Assembly (NCBI RefSeq): GCF_006717045.1
Contig: NZ_VFPH01000002.1
Location: 2,294,001 to 2,358,000 of the forward strand
Reading direction: 5' to 3'
Source of the DNA: Pseudonocardia cypriaca
Lineage (GTDB): Bacteria; Actinomycetota; Actinomycetes; Mycobacteriales; Pseudonocardiaceae
Length of the DNA stretch: 64,000 nucleotides
The notes beneath the pieces were generated by a model. It was given only the letters and a program-made list of their open reading frames with translations, ran no database searches and was not told the DNA's origin. Numbering within the stretch: position 1 is the first letter of the stretch; each line of letters begins with the position of its first letter. The position numbers and the translations under genes are program-made. This document shows positions 35,015-43,311 of this stretch, piece after piece.

Positions 35015-36445
35015 ATGAGTGACATCCCGTTCGGCTTCGGATCTGCCGACCGCGACCCCGACGACGAGCGCCGGCGCCGCGACCTGGAGGGCCGTGGCGA
35101 AGGGGGCAACGACCCGCTCGGGTTCAGCGGTTTCCCGGGCATGCCCGGTGGCGGGATGCCCGGCGGGATGCAGGGCTTCGACGTCAGCCAGCTCGGTCAG
35201 ATGCTCACCCAGCTCGGTCAGATGCTCAGCCAGGCCCAGTCGAGCGGCGGTGGGCCGGTCAACTACGACCTCGCAGCGCAGCTGGCCCGTCAGCGGCTCG
35301 CGGCCACCACGTCGTCGCTCACGGGAGCGCAGCGCGCGGCCGTCAGCGACGCGGTCAAGCTGGCCGAGCTGTGGCTCGACCCCGCCACGGACTTCCCCAG
35401 CGGCGCCACCGAGACCAAGGCGTGGTCGGCCAGCGAGTGGGTCGACGCCAGCCTCCCCACGTGGAAGCGGATGTGCGACCCGGTGGCCCAGCGCGTCTCG
35501 ACGGCGTGGGTCGAGGCCATGCCGGAGGAGGTCCGCTCCGCCGCCGGGCCGATGATCGCGATGCTCGGCCAGATGGGCGGGCTCGCGTTCGGCAGCCAGC
35601 TCGGCAACGGGCTCGCGCAGCTCGCCGCCGAGGTCGTCTCGTCCACGGACATCGGGGTCCCGGTCGGGCCCGACCGCGTCGCCGCGCTGCTGCCGGAGAA
35701 CATCGAGAAGTTCACGAGGGACCTCGATCGCCCCTCCAGCGAGGTCATGATCTTCCTGGCCGCCCGGGAGGCCGCCCACCAGCGGCTGTTCGCCCACGTC
35801 CCGTGGCTGAAGGAGCGGCTGCTCGGCGCGGTGGAGCAGTACGCCAGCGGCATCCGCGTCGACTCCTCCCGGATCGAGGAGCTCGCCCGCGGCATCGACC
35901 CGTCCAACCCGGGCGCCATCGAGGAGGCCATGCGGTCGGGCATGTTCGAGCCCGAGACCACCCCGGAGCAGAACGCCGCGCTCGCCCGGCTCGAGACGCT
36001 GCTCGCGCTGATCGAGGGCTGGGTGGACGCCGTTGTCGCCGACGCCGTCAGCGAGCGGCTGCCGGGGGCCGACGCCCTGCGCGAGGCACTGCGCCGTCGC
36101 CGCGGTGCCGGCGGCCCCGCCGAGCAGGCGTTCGCCACCGTGGTGGGGCTGGAGCTGCGTCCCCGCAGGCTCCGAGCAGCGGCCGAGCTCTGGCGGCTGC
36201 TCGGCGAGCAGCGCGGTATCGCCGGCCGGGACGCGCTGTGGGCCCACCCCGACCTCGTCCCGACCTCCGACGACCTGGACGACCCCGCCGCGTTCGTCGG
36301 GCGCACGGAGATGGGCGACCCGATCGCCGAGCTGGAGAAGCTGGCGGGCCAGAAGGCGCCGGAGGAGGAGAGTCCCGGCAGCAGGCCGGACGGGAACGCG
36401 GAGGGCGACACCGGCGGCGAGCCGGGCGGCCCCGAGAAGGGCTAG
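35015..36445 (+). CDS. Zincin-like protein of the actinobacterial metalloprotease family (PF10103 type)
   Basis: A 476-residue soluble protein equivalent to Rv3195. A Gly/Met-rich N-terminal segment (FPGMPGGGMPGGMQ) precedes helical repeats. The putative active-site helix reads VMIFLAAREAAHQRLFAHVPWL, where a metalloprotease HExxH would be expected; the first His is replaced by Arg here, so metal binding and activity are uncertain. A charged low-complexity tail ends the protein. ATG at 35015 is 94 bases from the divergent protease gene. Its TAG stop is supplied by palindromic element C. Confidence 0.82.
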   Translation: MSDIPFGFGSADRDPDDERRRRDLEGRGEGGNDPLGFSGFPGMPGGGMPGGMQGFDVSQLGQMLTQLGQMLSQAQSSGGGPVNYDLAAQLARQRLAATTSSLTGAQRAAVSDAVKLAELWLDPATDFPSGATETKAWSASEWVDASLPTWKRMCDPVAQRVSTAWVEAMPEEVRSAAGPMIAMLGQMGGLAFGSQLGNGLAQLAAEVVSSTDIGVPVGPDRVAALLPENIEKFTRDLDRPSSEVMIFLAAREAAHQRLFAHVPWLKERLLGAVEQYASGIRVDSSRIEELARGIDPSNPGAIEEAMRSGMFEPETTPEQNAALARLETLLALIEGWVDAVVADAVSERLPGADALREALRRRRGAGGPAEQAFATVVGLELRPRRLRAAAELWRLLGEQRGIAGRDALWAHPDLVPTSDDLDDPAAFVGRTEMGDPIAELEKLAGQKAPEEESPGSRPDGNAEGDTGGEPGGPEKG

Positions 36446-36609
36446 TGCCCCGCCCCGGAAGGTTGGCGCGTGAATCGGTGGATCCAGGGGTTCGCTGGCA
36501 AGGCGCCGCACGAGCCTCGTACCGGGCGTACTCGGCTCGTGCGGCAACGCGGCCAGCGGGCGTCTGGGCCGCCGAGTTACGTGGTGAACCTTTCGGGGCG
36601 GGGCACTAG
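36442..36609. repeat. CTAG-bounded 168-bp palindromic element (copy C)
   Basis: Ends are CTAGTGCCCCGCCCCG in both directions, with an exact centre at GTACCGGGCGTAC (36519-36531). The arm segment GGCAAGGCGCCGCACGAGCC is nearly shared with copy B. Both flanking CTAG tetranucleotides carry stop codons: TAG of the zincin gene at 36443-36445 and TAG of the convergent metalloprotease gene at 36606-36608. Confidence 0.92.
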
Positions 36610-37187
36610 CCCGTGGCGGAGGCGGGCTCGGGCTCGGCCGACTCCGGCTCGTCGCCGTCGATGCCGACCAACCCGAGGCCCGCGGCCGCGGACAGGCCCT
36701 CCAGGTAGCCCATCGCGCGCTCGGTGCGCGGGTAGCGGTGCACCCACGCCCAGAACCGGGCGTCGTGGCCGGGCTCGAGGAGGTGCGTGAGTTCGTGGAC
36801 CAGCACGTAGTCGACCACCCATCCGGGAGCGTCGCGCAGCCGCTCACTGACGCGGATGGTGCCGTCGGCCGGCGTGCAGGAGGCCCAGCGGGTGCGCATC
36901 GGCGGCACCCACCGGACGCTGGTGGGCCGGGCCCGGCCCTCCAGGAAGCGCCGCGACAGCTCCAGCGACCGCCTCCGCAACGCGTCGTCGCCCTTGCGGC
37001 CGGGCGACCTCCGGCGCGCCTCGCTGCGCTCCAGCCTGCGCACCATCTCGTCCACCCAGCGCCGCTCCTCGGCGTCGCTCATCCAACCGGGGATGAAGAC
37101 TATGACGGTGTCGCCTTCGCGCCGGGCACTCACCATGCGCCGGCGGCGGTCACTGCGCCGGACCTCCACGACCGCGGGCTGCGCCAT
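36606..37187 (-). CDS. YgjP-type zinc metallopeptidase
   Basis: A 193-residue protein of the YgjP/SprT-like (M48-related) family. The zinc motif is visible as VHELTHLLEPGHDARFWAWVHRY, with HELTH and a distal His. Preceding it, MRTRWASCTPADGTIRVSERLRDAPGWVVDYV is the family signature. A C-terminal acidic tail follows (DGDEPESAEPEP). The substrate is unknown. It sits convergent to the zincin gene and 120 bases upstream of the ThiF-like gene in the opposite direction. TAG stop inside element C. Confidence 0.88.
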   Translation of the reverse strand: MAQPAVVEVRRSDRRRRMVSARREGDTVIVFIPGWMSDAEERRWVDEMVRRLERSEARRRSPGRKGDDALRRRSLELSRRFLEGRARPTSVRWVPPMRTRWASCTPADGTIRVSERLRDAPGWVVDYVLVHELTHLLEPGHDARFWAWVHRYPRTERAMGYLEGLSAAAGLGLVGIDGDEPESAEPEPASATG

Positions 37188-37307
37188 CGGACCAGCCTAA
37201 TGCCCCGTGGCGCCGTCCCCGGGTCACGGGACGCCGGCACGTCGGGTTGTCCACATGCCTGTGGACAACGCTGCGCACCGATCGGCGGACGCGCGCACCA
37301 TCGAGCC

Positions 37308-38385
37308 ATGACCTCGTCCGTGCACCCCTTGCCCCGGCTCGTCCAGCTACCTCCGCACCGGTCCGTGCTGGAGCTGGCGGCCGGCTCCCGCATGCTCGGC
37401 CTCGACCCGGCCACCGCGATGGCCGTCGAGGGCCTGCCGCCACCGCTCGCCGAGATGCTCGACGAGCTCACCGCGCCCGTTCCCACCGACGAGCTCGTCG
37501 AAAGGGCTGCCGGCCGCGGTGCCGACCGCACCGAGGCGGAGCTGCTGCTCACCGAGCTCGTCGCTTCCGGTGCGGTGATCGACGCCGCCGAGGTGCAGCG
37601 ACGCGAACGCCGCCGCGCGGCGAGCACGGTCGTGGTGCACGGGGGGCGGCCCGCTCGCCGTCGGGCTCGTGCTGGGACTCGCCACAGCGGGCGTCGGCAC
37701 GGTGCACCTCGTGACGTCCGGCGCGGTCCTCGAAGGCGACCTGGGCACCGGGCTCGTCGACGCCGACCGCGGCCGGGACCGCGCCGCCGCGATCGCCGAC
37801 GCACTGGCCCGCCTGGATCCGCGGGCCAGGACCGGTCCGCCGCGGCAGCGGACGGTGCCCGACCTCGTCGTGCTCGCCGACGCGGGCACGCCCGATCCGG
37901 TACGCGTCGCCGAGCTGCACGCAACGGGCACCGCTCACCTCGTGGTCCGCGTGCGGGACGGCGTCGGCGTCGTCGGCCCGCTCGTGCTGCCCGGCCGCAC
38001 CACGTGCCTCGGCTGCATCGAGATCGAACGGTGCGCCCGCGAACCGGCGTGGACCGCGGTGGCCGCCCAGCTCGTCGGTGTACCGGGACGCGCCGCCCCC
38101 GCCTGCGTGGCGGCGACGGCGGGGCTCGCCACGGCGCAGGCGCTCGTCGCACTCGACGGTGCGGACAGCACGACGGGCCCGCCCGTCCTGGACGCCACCC
38201 TCGAGCTCGACGCGGACGCGGGCACGATCGTCCGGCGCACCTGGACGCCGCACCCGGACTGCCGGTGTGGCGCACAACGCGGTGAGAGGGTTTACGAGCT
38301 GGGGATATGCACGGACGGTCTTGCTCGGGAGACAATCAAGGAGTGGACGGATTCCCGCGCCCGATCGGCCCCGCTGCCGAGGTGA
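37308..38385 (+). pseudogene. ThiF/cyclodehydratase-like gene with a +1 frameshift
   Basis: Equivalent in position to Rv3196. The N-terminal frame starts at ATG 37308 (MTSSVHPLPRLVQLPP) and runs to about 37640; the remainder continues in the next frame as PLAVGLVLGLATAGVGTVHLV to 38385. The change coincides with a run of six G at 37641-37646; removing one G restores a 358-residue protein. The C-terminal part has a nucleotide-binding-like start and two Cys pairs (TTCLGCIEIERC and PDCRCG) that would bind zinc as in E1-like enzymes. The frameshift could be real decay or a sequencing error in the homopolymer. The ABC1 kinase gene follows after four bases. Confidence 0.75.
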
Positions 38386-38389
38386 TGAC

Positions 38390-39730
38390 GTGACCGACAT
38401 CCCTCGTCGCACGGCAGCTCGCACCGCCAAGCTCGCGAGCCTCCCGCTCGGCGTGGCCGGACGTGCCGCCGCCGGATGGGGCAGGCGACTGGCGGGCGGC
38501 GACGGCGATGAGATCTCCGCGCAGCTCATGGCCAAGAGCGCCGAGCAGCTGTTCGCGGTGCTCGGCGAGCTCAAGGGCGGCGCCATGAAGTTCGGCCAGG
38601 CCCTCAGCGTGTTCGAGGCGGCCATCCCCGACGAGTTCGCGGCGCCGTTCCGGGAATCGCTCGTCAAGCTGCAGTCCGCAGCACCCCCGATGCCCACCGC
38701 CGACGTGCACCGGATGCTCGCCGAGCAGTTCGGGCGCGGCTGGCGGGAGCGCTTCCGGGAGTTCGACGAGACCCCCGCCGCCGCGGCGAGCATCGGCCAG
38801 GTCCACCGCGCCGTCTGGCGCGACGGGCGCGATGTCGCCGTCAAGGTGCAGTACCCGGGTGCCGAGGAGGCGCTGCGTTCGGACCTGCGCCAGCTCTCCC
38901 GGATGAGCCGGCTCATCCAGCCGCTCGTGCCCGGGTTGGAGATCAAGCCGCTGATCTCCGAGCTGCGCGAACGGATGGAGGAGGAGCTCGACTACCGCGA
39001 CGAAGCCGCCAACCAGCGGGTCTTCGCCGCCGCGTACGAGGGCGACGAGACGATCAAGGTACCGCGCGTCGTGGCGTCCGCCCCGCGGGCGATGGTCACC
39101 GAGTGGGTCACCGGCCGTCGGCTGTCGGACGTGATCCGCAGCGGCACGCAGGCCGAGCGCGACCGGGCCGCCGCCCTGCTGGCCGACTTCCACTACTCGG
39201 CGCCGGCGCGCGTCGGGCTGCTGCACGCCGACCCTCACCCGGGCAACTTCCAGATCCTCGACGACGGCCGTCTCATGGTGCTCGACTTCGGCGCGGTCGC
39301 CCGGCTCCCGGACGGACTCCCCCGACCGCTGTCGATCATGGTGCGGCTCGCGCTCGAGAACAAGCCGGCAGAGCTGCTGCAGCTCCTACGCGACCACGGC
39401 TTCTTGCGGGAGGGCTCCTCCCTCACCGCCGAGGAGGCGATCGAGTACCTCGCCCCGTTCACGGAGCCGCTGCGCACCGAGTCGTTCCGCTTCAACCGCC
39501 GCTGGCTGCAGCGCCAGGCCGAGCGGGTGGGCGACCTGCGGCGCCCCGAGTTCCGCACGGGGCGCGAGCTCAACCTGCCGCCCCAGTACCTGCTGGTGCA
39601 CCGCGTCACGATGGGCACCTTGGGCGTGCTCTGCCAGCTCGACGCCGAGGTGGCGCTGCGCGGCATCGTCCAGCACTGGCAGCCGTGGATCTTCGACGCC
39701 GAGGACGAGACGGCGGGCCGCCACAGCTGA
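38390..39730 (+). CDS. ABC1/UbiB-family atypical kinase, equivalent of Rv3197 (MABP-1)
   Basis: A 446-residue protein of the ABC1 (AarF/UbiB/COQ8) family. It has the KxGQ-type motif MKFGQALSVFEAAIP, an Ala-rich nucleotide loop AAAASIGQVHRAVW, the Lys of VAVKVQYPG, the Glu-rich DYRDEAANQ, the catalytic loop LLHADPHPGNF and VLDFGAVARLP. In mycobacteria the orthologue is part of the whiB7 neighbourhood and has been linked to macrolide tolerance. GTG at 38390 overlaps the region just after the ThiF-like stop. Exact substrate unknown; ATPase activity, not protein kinase activity, is typical. Confidence 0.88.
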   Translation: MTDIPRRTAARTAKLASLPLGVAGRAAAGWGRRLAGGDGDEISAQLMAKSAEQLFAVLGELKGGAMKFGQALSVFEAAIPDEFAAPFRESLVKLQSAAPPMPTADVHRMLAEQFGRGWRERFREFDETPAAAASIGQVHRAVWRDGRDVAVKVQYPGAEEALRSDLRQLSRMSRLIQPLVPGLEIKPLISELRERMEEELDYRDEAANQRVFAAAYEGDETIKVPRVVASAPRAMVTEWVTGRRLSDVIRSGTQAERDRAAALLADFHYSAPARVGLLHADPHPGNFQILDDGRLMVLDFGAVARLPDGLPRPLSIMVRLALENKPAELLQLLRDHGFLREGSSLTAEEAIEYLAPFTEPLRTESFRFNRRWLQRQAERVGDLRRPEFRTGRELNLPPQYLLVHRVTMGTLGVLCQLDAEVALRGIVQHWQPWIFDAEDETAGRHS

Positions 39731-39749
39731 CGCCGCGCGCGGACGCCCG

Positions 39750-39965
39750 ACTCGCCGTGCGCGCTGTCGGACTCGCGCACACCCCACCGCGACTCACACA
39801 CACCCAAAGCGCGACTCGCGTGCACCCAGACCGCGACTCGCGTGCACCCAGACCGCGACTCGCGCACATAGGGCCCACCGCGTCCGCGAGTCGCGGTGTG
39901 AATGTGCGCGAGTCGGGGTTTGAGTGCGGCCTAGTCGCGGTCCGAGTGCGCCGAGTCGGGCGTTC
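39750..39965. repeat. 22-bp ACTCGC repeat array with inverted half
   Basis: Units of CGACTCGCGTGCACCCAGAC type, 22 bases long, occur in tandem (39790, 39812 and 39834 are unit starts; the last two are identical). Then come units in the opposite orientation containing CGCGAGTCGCGG and CGCGAGTCGGGG. CGACTCGCGCACAT (39856) pairs with ATGTGCGCGAGTCG (39902-39915). The array lies between the ABC1 kinase gene and terminators serving the opposite strand. A related pair of units is at 63746. Confidence 0.85.
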
Positions 39966-40017
39966 TCACACTGCGAGCGCGGCGCCCGGCACGACGAGTG
40001 CCGCAGCCGGGTACGGG

Positions 40018-40113
40018 ACGGCGCCCCGGATCGCGGGATCCGGGGCGCCGTCGGGACGGGCGGCGTCGCGAAGAGGACGCCGCCGGGCGGACCGGCCGCG
40101 GGAGGGCCGGTCC
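40018..40113 (-). terminator. Two consecutive terminator hairpins after the whiB7 transcript
   Basis: A perfect 15-base stem with 4-base loop at 40018-40051 (arm ACGGCGCCCCGGATC) and a 9-base stem at 40089-40113 (GGACCGGCC). They follow the small gene ending at 40127 on the minus strand. U-tracts are absent. Confidence 0.65.
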
Positions 40114-40126
40114 GCGCGGTGATCGA

Positions 40127-40375
40127 CTAGGCCGGCCTCACCGTCGCAGCGGTGGCACGGGCCCGCTCGGCACGCCGGGTGGCGTAGCGGGCGAGCAACG
40201 CCCACCCGCGTCCGGCCGTGAACTGGCGGATCAGCGCGTGGTGCCGCGCGGCTGCCACGGCCTCTTGGTGTCGGGATCTGGCAAGTGCTTCGTGGAGCAA
40301 CATCGCGGTTCCTTCGCGGTCGCGGACGTCAGGTCGCGTCAGGGCGGCGGGCTGCGGCGTCTGGAAGAGGGTCAT
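40127..40375 (-). CDS. Small basic protein of unknown function downstream of whiB7
   Basis: An 82-codon reading frame (81-residue product) starting MTLFQTPQPAALTRPDVRD, rich in Ala, Arg and His and with a helical C-terminal region (LLHEALARSRHQEAVAAARHHALIRQF). GGAGA lies nine bases before the ATG. The gene is on the same strand as whiB7, with 55 bases between them, and terminators directly follow, so co-expression is likely. I recognise no family. Its short length and biased composition leave some doubt that it is translated. Confidence 0.55.
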   Translation of the reverse strand: MTLFQTPQPAALTRPDVRDREGTAMLLHEALARSRHQEAVAAARHHALIRQFTAGRGWALLARYATRRAERARATAATVRPA

Positions 40376-40430
40376 CGGTATCGGTCTCCTGTGTGTTGGT
40401 CCTCTGGGGACCTACGGGTGGGGCGGTTGA

Positions 40431-40808
40431 TCAGGCGGACATGGCCGCGGCGTACTCGCGGTCCCGGGCGAGGTCGGCCTTGCTCGGGCGGCCGCGAGGC
40501 CTCTTGCGCGGGATCACCGTTCCGCGCTCGAAGATCTCGCCACCCCAGACGCCCCACGGCTCGGCGCGCTGCAGCGCGCCTGCGAGGCACTCGGCCTTGA
40601 TCGGGCAGGCCGTGCAGAGCGCCTTGGCGCGCTCCAGCTCCTTGGGAGCCTCGGCGAACCACAGGTCCGCGTCGTCGGAACGGCACGGCAGATCCAGCCC
40701 GGCGCGGGGTGCCGCGTCGAGCAGGGTCCCCAGCCCGGTGGCGGACTCGCCCCCGAACTGCTCATGAGTGATCGTTCCGCCGTCCAACGGAACTGATCGG
40801 ACTAGCAC
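40431..40808 (-). CDS. whiB7: WhiB7, iron-sulfur transcription factor of intrinsic antibiotic resistance
   Basis: A 125-residue protein. Cluster ligands are Cys42, Cys65, Cys68 and Cys74 (PCRSDD; LCTACPIKAEC), followed by the WhiB turn GVWGG (86-90). The C-terminal AT-hook RKRPRGRPSK (101-110) is the feature specific to WhiB7 and binds AT-rich DNA before -35 elements. It acts with the primary sigma factor to activate ribosome-protection, efflux and other resistance genes after translation inhibition. GTG at 40808 is preceded by AGGAGG five bases away. The gene has a regulated leader of about 330 bases (attenuator, upstream ORF). Confidence 0.95.
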   Translation of the reverse strand: MLVRSVPLDGGTITHEQFGGESATGLGTLLDAAPRAGLDLPCRSDDADLWFAEAPKELERAKALCTACPIKAECLAGALQRAEPWGVWGGEIFERGTVIPRKRPRGRPSKADLARDREYAAAMSA

Positions 40809-40840
40809 TTCAACCTCCTGCGGTAGTGGTGGTGCAGGAC

Positions 40841-40879
40841 AAACAAAAAGGCCGCGGATCCCTGGCGGGTCCGCGGCCT
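40841..40879 (-). terminator. Attenuator-type intrinsic terminator in the whiB7 leader
   Basis: A 9-base perfect GC stem (GGCCGCGGA with its complement at 40850-40858 and 40870-40878) is followed on the minus strand by CTTTTTGTTT. This is the only convincing U-tract terminator in the leader and lies between the upstream ORF and the whiB7 start, exactly where an attenuator would act. Confidence 0.85.
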
Positions 40880-40908
40880 CGGTCTTCTGGCCAGTGGCTG
40901 GGGGACGT

Positions 40909-41082
40909 CTATAGATGACGACGCTCCTCTGCGGACACACCTGTGCTGTTATCGGCCCCGAAGCCACCGAGGATGACGCCGGACGGGCGCTGCTTCCACG
41001 CGCGCGCGTACGTCGGCACCACGGACTCCACACGCGGCAGGGCGCCGTGGACGGCGGCGACGGGAAGCGTCATCGTGATCAT
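40909..41082 (-). CDS. Upstream ORF in the whiB7 leader
   Basis: A 57-codon ORF starting MITMTLPVAAVHGALPR (ATG at 41082, second ATG at 41073) behind GAAGGGGG, and ending at a TAG 30 bases before the attenuator stem. Other whiB7 genes are controlled by a leader ORF whose stalled translation by antibiotics prevents termination. The product is probably only a sensor of ribosome speed; an independent function is possible. The sequence has no recognised family. Confidence 0.65.
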   Translation of the reverse strand: MITMTLPVAAVHGALPRVESVVPTYARAWKQRPSGVILGGFGADNSTGVSAEERRHL

Positions 41083-41147
41083 CAGGGCACCCCCTTCGTG
41101 GGTGAGGTCGTGGCAGATGACGGGCTGGTGAGGTCCGTCGAGAGATG

Positions 41148-41186
41148 ACCGTAGCGACCTCGGCAGAGGCCGCACAACTTATTTAC
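41148..41186 (-). promoter_or_regulatory. whiB7 promoter with WhiB7-type AT-rich box
   Basis: Read on the minus strand: GTAAATAAG (41186-41178), immediately followed by TTGTGC (41177-41172) as -35 and, after 18 bases, TACGGT (41153-41148) as -10. AT-rich DNA directly before a -35 is the binding site of the WhiB7 AT-hook, implying autoactivation. Transcription would start near 41141, giving a leader of about 330 bases. Confidence 0.7.
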
Positions 41187-41201
41187 GGGAAGTTTCTCCG
41201 A

Positions 41202-43256
41202 TCAACTACCCTGCTCGGCGACCAGGCCGAGTACGGCCTCGCCGTACCGGTCGAGCTTGCGGGCCCCGATACCCGGGATCCGCACGAGGGCAGCGTTGTC
41301 GGCGGGCCGCTGTTCGGCGATCGCGGTGAGCGTGGCGTCCGTGAAGATCACATAGGCCGGGACCTGCTGCTCCTTGGCCTCGTCCGCCCGCCAGACCCGG
41401 AGCCGGTCGAGCAGCTCGACGTCCACATCGGACGGGCAGTCGGCGCACCGCCGCAGCTTCAACGAGTCGGCGCCGATCAACGGCGAACCGCAAACGCGGC
41501 AACGCGGCTTGGGCGCGCCGCGGCCACCGCCGCCGTTCGCCACGCGCGAAGCCGGGTGCTCGTCGGGGATCAGCCCGTAGAGGAACCGGCTGCGGCGCCG
41601 CCGCCGCGGCCCGCCGGGCTGGCGCGAGAGCGCCCACGACAGGGCGAGCCGCCGCCGGGCGCGGGTGAGGCCGACGTAGAGCAGCCGCCGTTCCTCCTCG
41701 ATCGCCTCGTCGTCGCCCTCGGCGTGCTGGATCGGCAACGTGCCCTCGACCAGCCCCACCAGGAACACGACGTCCCACTCCAGGCCCTTCGCCGCGTGCA
41801 GGGACGCGAGCGTGACGCCCTGAACGGTGGGCGGGTGGGCAGCATCGGCGCGGGTCTCCAGCTCGGCTGCGAACCGGGGCATGTCGGCGTCGGGCTCGAG
41901 CGCCACGAGCTCCTCGGCCAGCTCGACGATCGCGAGCAGCGACTCCCACTGCGCCCGCTGCTGCGCACCCGCGGGCGGGTCGGGGGTGAGCCCGACGGGG
42001 GCGAGCACGGCGCGCACCGCGTCGACGAGCGGGGCATCGAGGGCTCCGGCGGCCCGGACGGCCATCATCGCCCGGCGGACCTCCGGCCGGTTGAAGAACC
42101 GCTCCCCGCCGCGCACCTGGTACGGCACGCCGACCTCGGTGAGCGCCTGCTCGTACACCTCGGACTGCGCGTTGATCCGGAACAGCACGGCGATCTCGCT
42201 GGCCGGCGTGCCGTCGGTGATCAGCCGGGCGATCCGCTTGGCGACGGCGGCGGCCTCGGCGGGCTCGTCGTCGTGCTCGGCGAAGTCGGGCTCCGGACCC
42301 GGCGGCAGCTGGCCGATCAGCCGGAGCCTGCTGCCGGCCACCGGGCCCCGCGCCGACCCGATCAGCGTGTTGGCCGCGGCGACGACCTGCGGGGTGGAGC
42401 GGTAGTCGCGCTGCAGGCGCACGACGACGGCCTCCGGAAACCTCCGCGGGAACTCCAGCAGGTAGCGCGGGCTGGCGCCGGCGAACGTGTAGATCGTCTG
42501 GTTGGCGTCGCCGACCACGGTGAGGTCGTCGCGCTCGCCGAGCCACGCGTCGAGCACGCGTTGCTGCAGCGGCGTGACGTCCTGGTACTCGTCGACCACG
42601 AAGCAGCGGTAGCGGTCGCGGAACTCCTCCGCCACCCCTGCGTGCTCCTCCATCGCGGCCGCGGTGTGCAGCAGCAGGTCGTCGAAGTCGAGCATCTCGG
42701 CGCGGTTCTTGAGCGCCTCGTACCCGGCGTACACGGCAGCGACCTGCTCGGCCGGGCCGGGCGTCTCCCGGCGCAGCTTGGCGACGGCCGCCGGGTACTC
42801 GTCCGGCGTGACGAGGGTGGCCTTCGACCACTCGATCTCGCCCGCGAAGTCGCGGAGCGCCGCCGCGTCGGTGCCGGCCTTCACGCGGGCGGCCGCCTGC
42901 CCGACGAGGCGCAGCTTGCCCTCGAGCAGCTGCCACTGCTGACCGCCGACCACCCGCGGCCAGAAGTAGCGCAGCTGACGCAGCGCGGCCGCGTGGAACG
43001 TGCGCGCCTGCACCCCGGACACCCCGAGCGCCCGCAGCCGGGTGCGCATCTCCCCCGCCGCCCGCGCCGTGAACGTGACGGCGAGGACCTGGCCCGGCGC
43101 GATGTGTCCGGTGCTGACGAGGTGGGCGATGCGGCGCGTGATCGTGCGGGTCTTCCCGGTGCCCGCCCCGGCGAGCACGCACACCGGCCCGCGGGGGGCG
43201 GTGACCGCGGCGAGCTGCTCGTCGTCCAGGCCGGCTTCGAGGGTGGGCGCAGTCAC
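41202..43256 (-). CDS. uvrD2: ATP-dependent DNA helicase UvrD2
   Basis: A 684-residue superfamily 1A helicase. It has Walker A GAGTGKT (30-36), Walker B-region VVDEYQDVTPLQQRVLD, motif III GDANQTIYTFAGA, and later motifs including TLASLHAAKGLEWDVVFLVG and EEERRLLYVGLTRARRRL. The C-terminal part has the UvrD2-specific tetracysteine segment (CRVCGS, CADC) and an HRDC domain that ends ARKLDRYGEAVLGLV. It unwinds DNA during replication and repair and is essential in mycobacteria. I chose GTG at 43256 over the ATG at 43313, which would overlap the divergent mycoredoxin start. The whiB7 promoter lies just past its stop. Confidence 0.93.
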   Translation of the reverse strand: MTAPTLEAGLDDEQLAAVTAPRGPVCVLAGAGTGKTRTITRRIAHLVSTGHIAPGQVLAVTFTARAAGEMRTRLRALGVSGVQARTFHAAALRQLRYFWPRVVGGQQWQLLEGKLRLVGQAAARVKAGTDAAALRDFAGEIEWSKATLVTPDEYPAAVAKLRRETPGPAEQVAAVYAGYEALKNRAEMLDFDDLLLHTAAAMEEHAGVAEEFRDRYRCFVVDEYQDVTPLQQRVLDAWLGERDDLTVVGDANQTIYTFAGASPRYLLEFPRRFPEAVVVRLQRDYRSTPQVVAAANTLIGSARGPVAGSRLRLIGQLPPGPEPDFAEHDDEPAEAAAVAKRIARLITDGTPASEIAVLFRINAQSEVYEQALTEVGVPYQVRGGERFFNRPEVRRAMMAVRAAGALDAPLVDAVRAVLAPVGLTPDPPAGAQQRAQWESLLAIVELAEELVALEPDADMPRFAAELETRADAAHPPTVQGVTLASLHAAKGLEWDVVFLVGLVEGTLPIQHAEGDDEAIEEERRLLYVGLTRARRRLALSWALSRQPGGPRRRRRSRFLYGLIPDEHPASRVANGGGGRGAPKPRCRVCGSPLIGADSLKLRRCADCPSDVDVELLDRLRVWRADEAKEQQVPAYVIFTDATLTAIAEQRPADNAALVRIPGIGARKLDRYGEAVLGLVAEQGS

Positions 43257-43311
43257 GGGCCCATCCTGACAGCCGGGGAAGACAGGACCCGCGGGGGTCG
43301 TTGCACGGTGC

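Noticed and set aside
39750..39965. Repeat array considered as CRISPR
   Set aside because: Units abut without unique spacers, change orientation halfway, and no cas genes are present.
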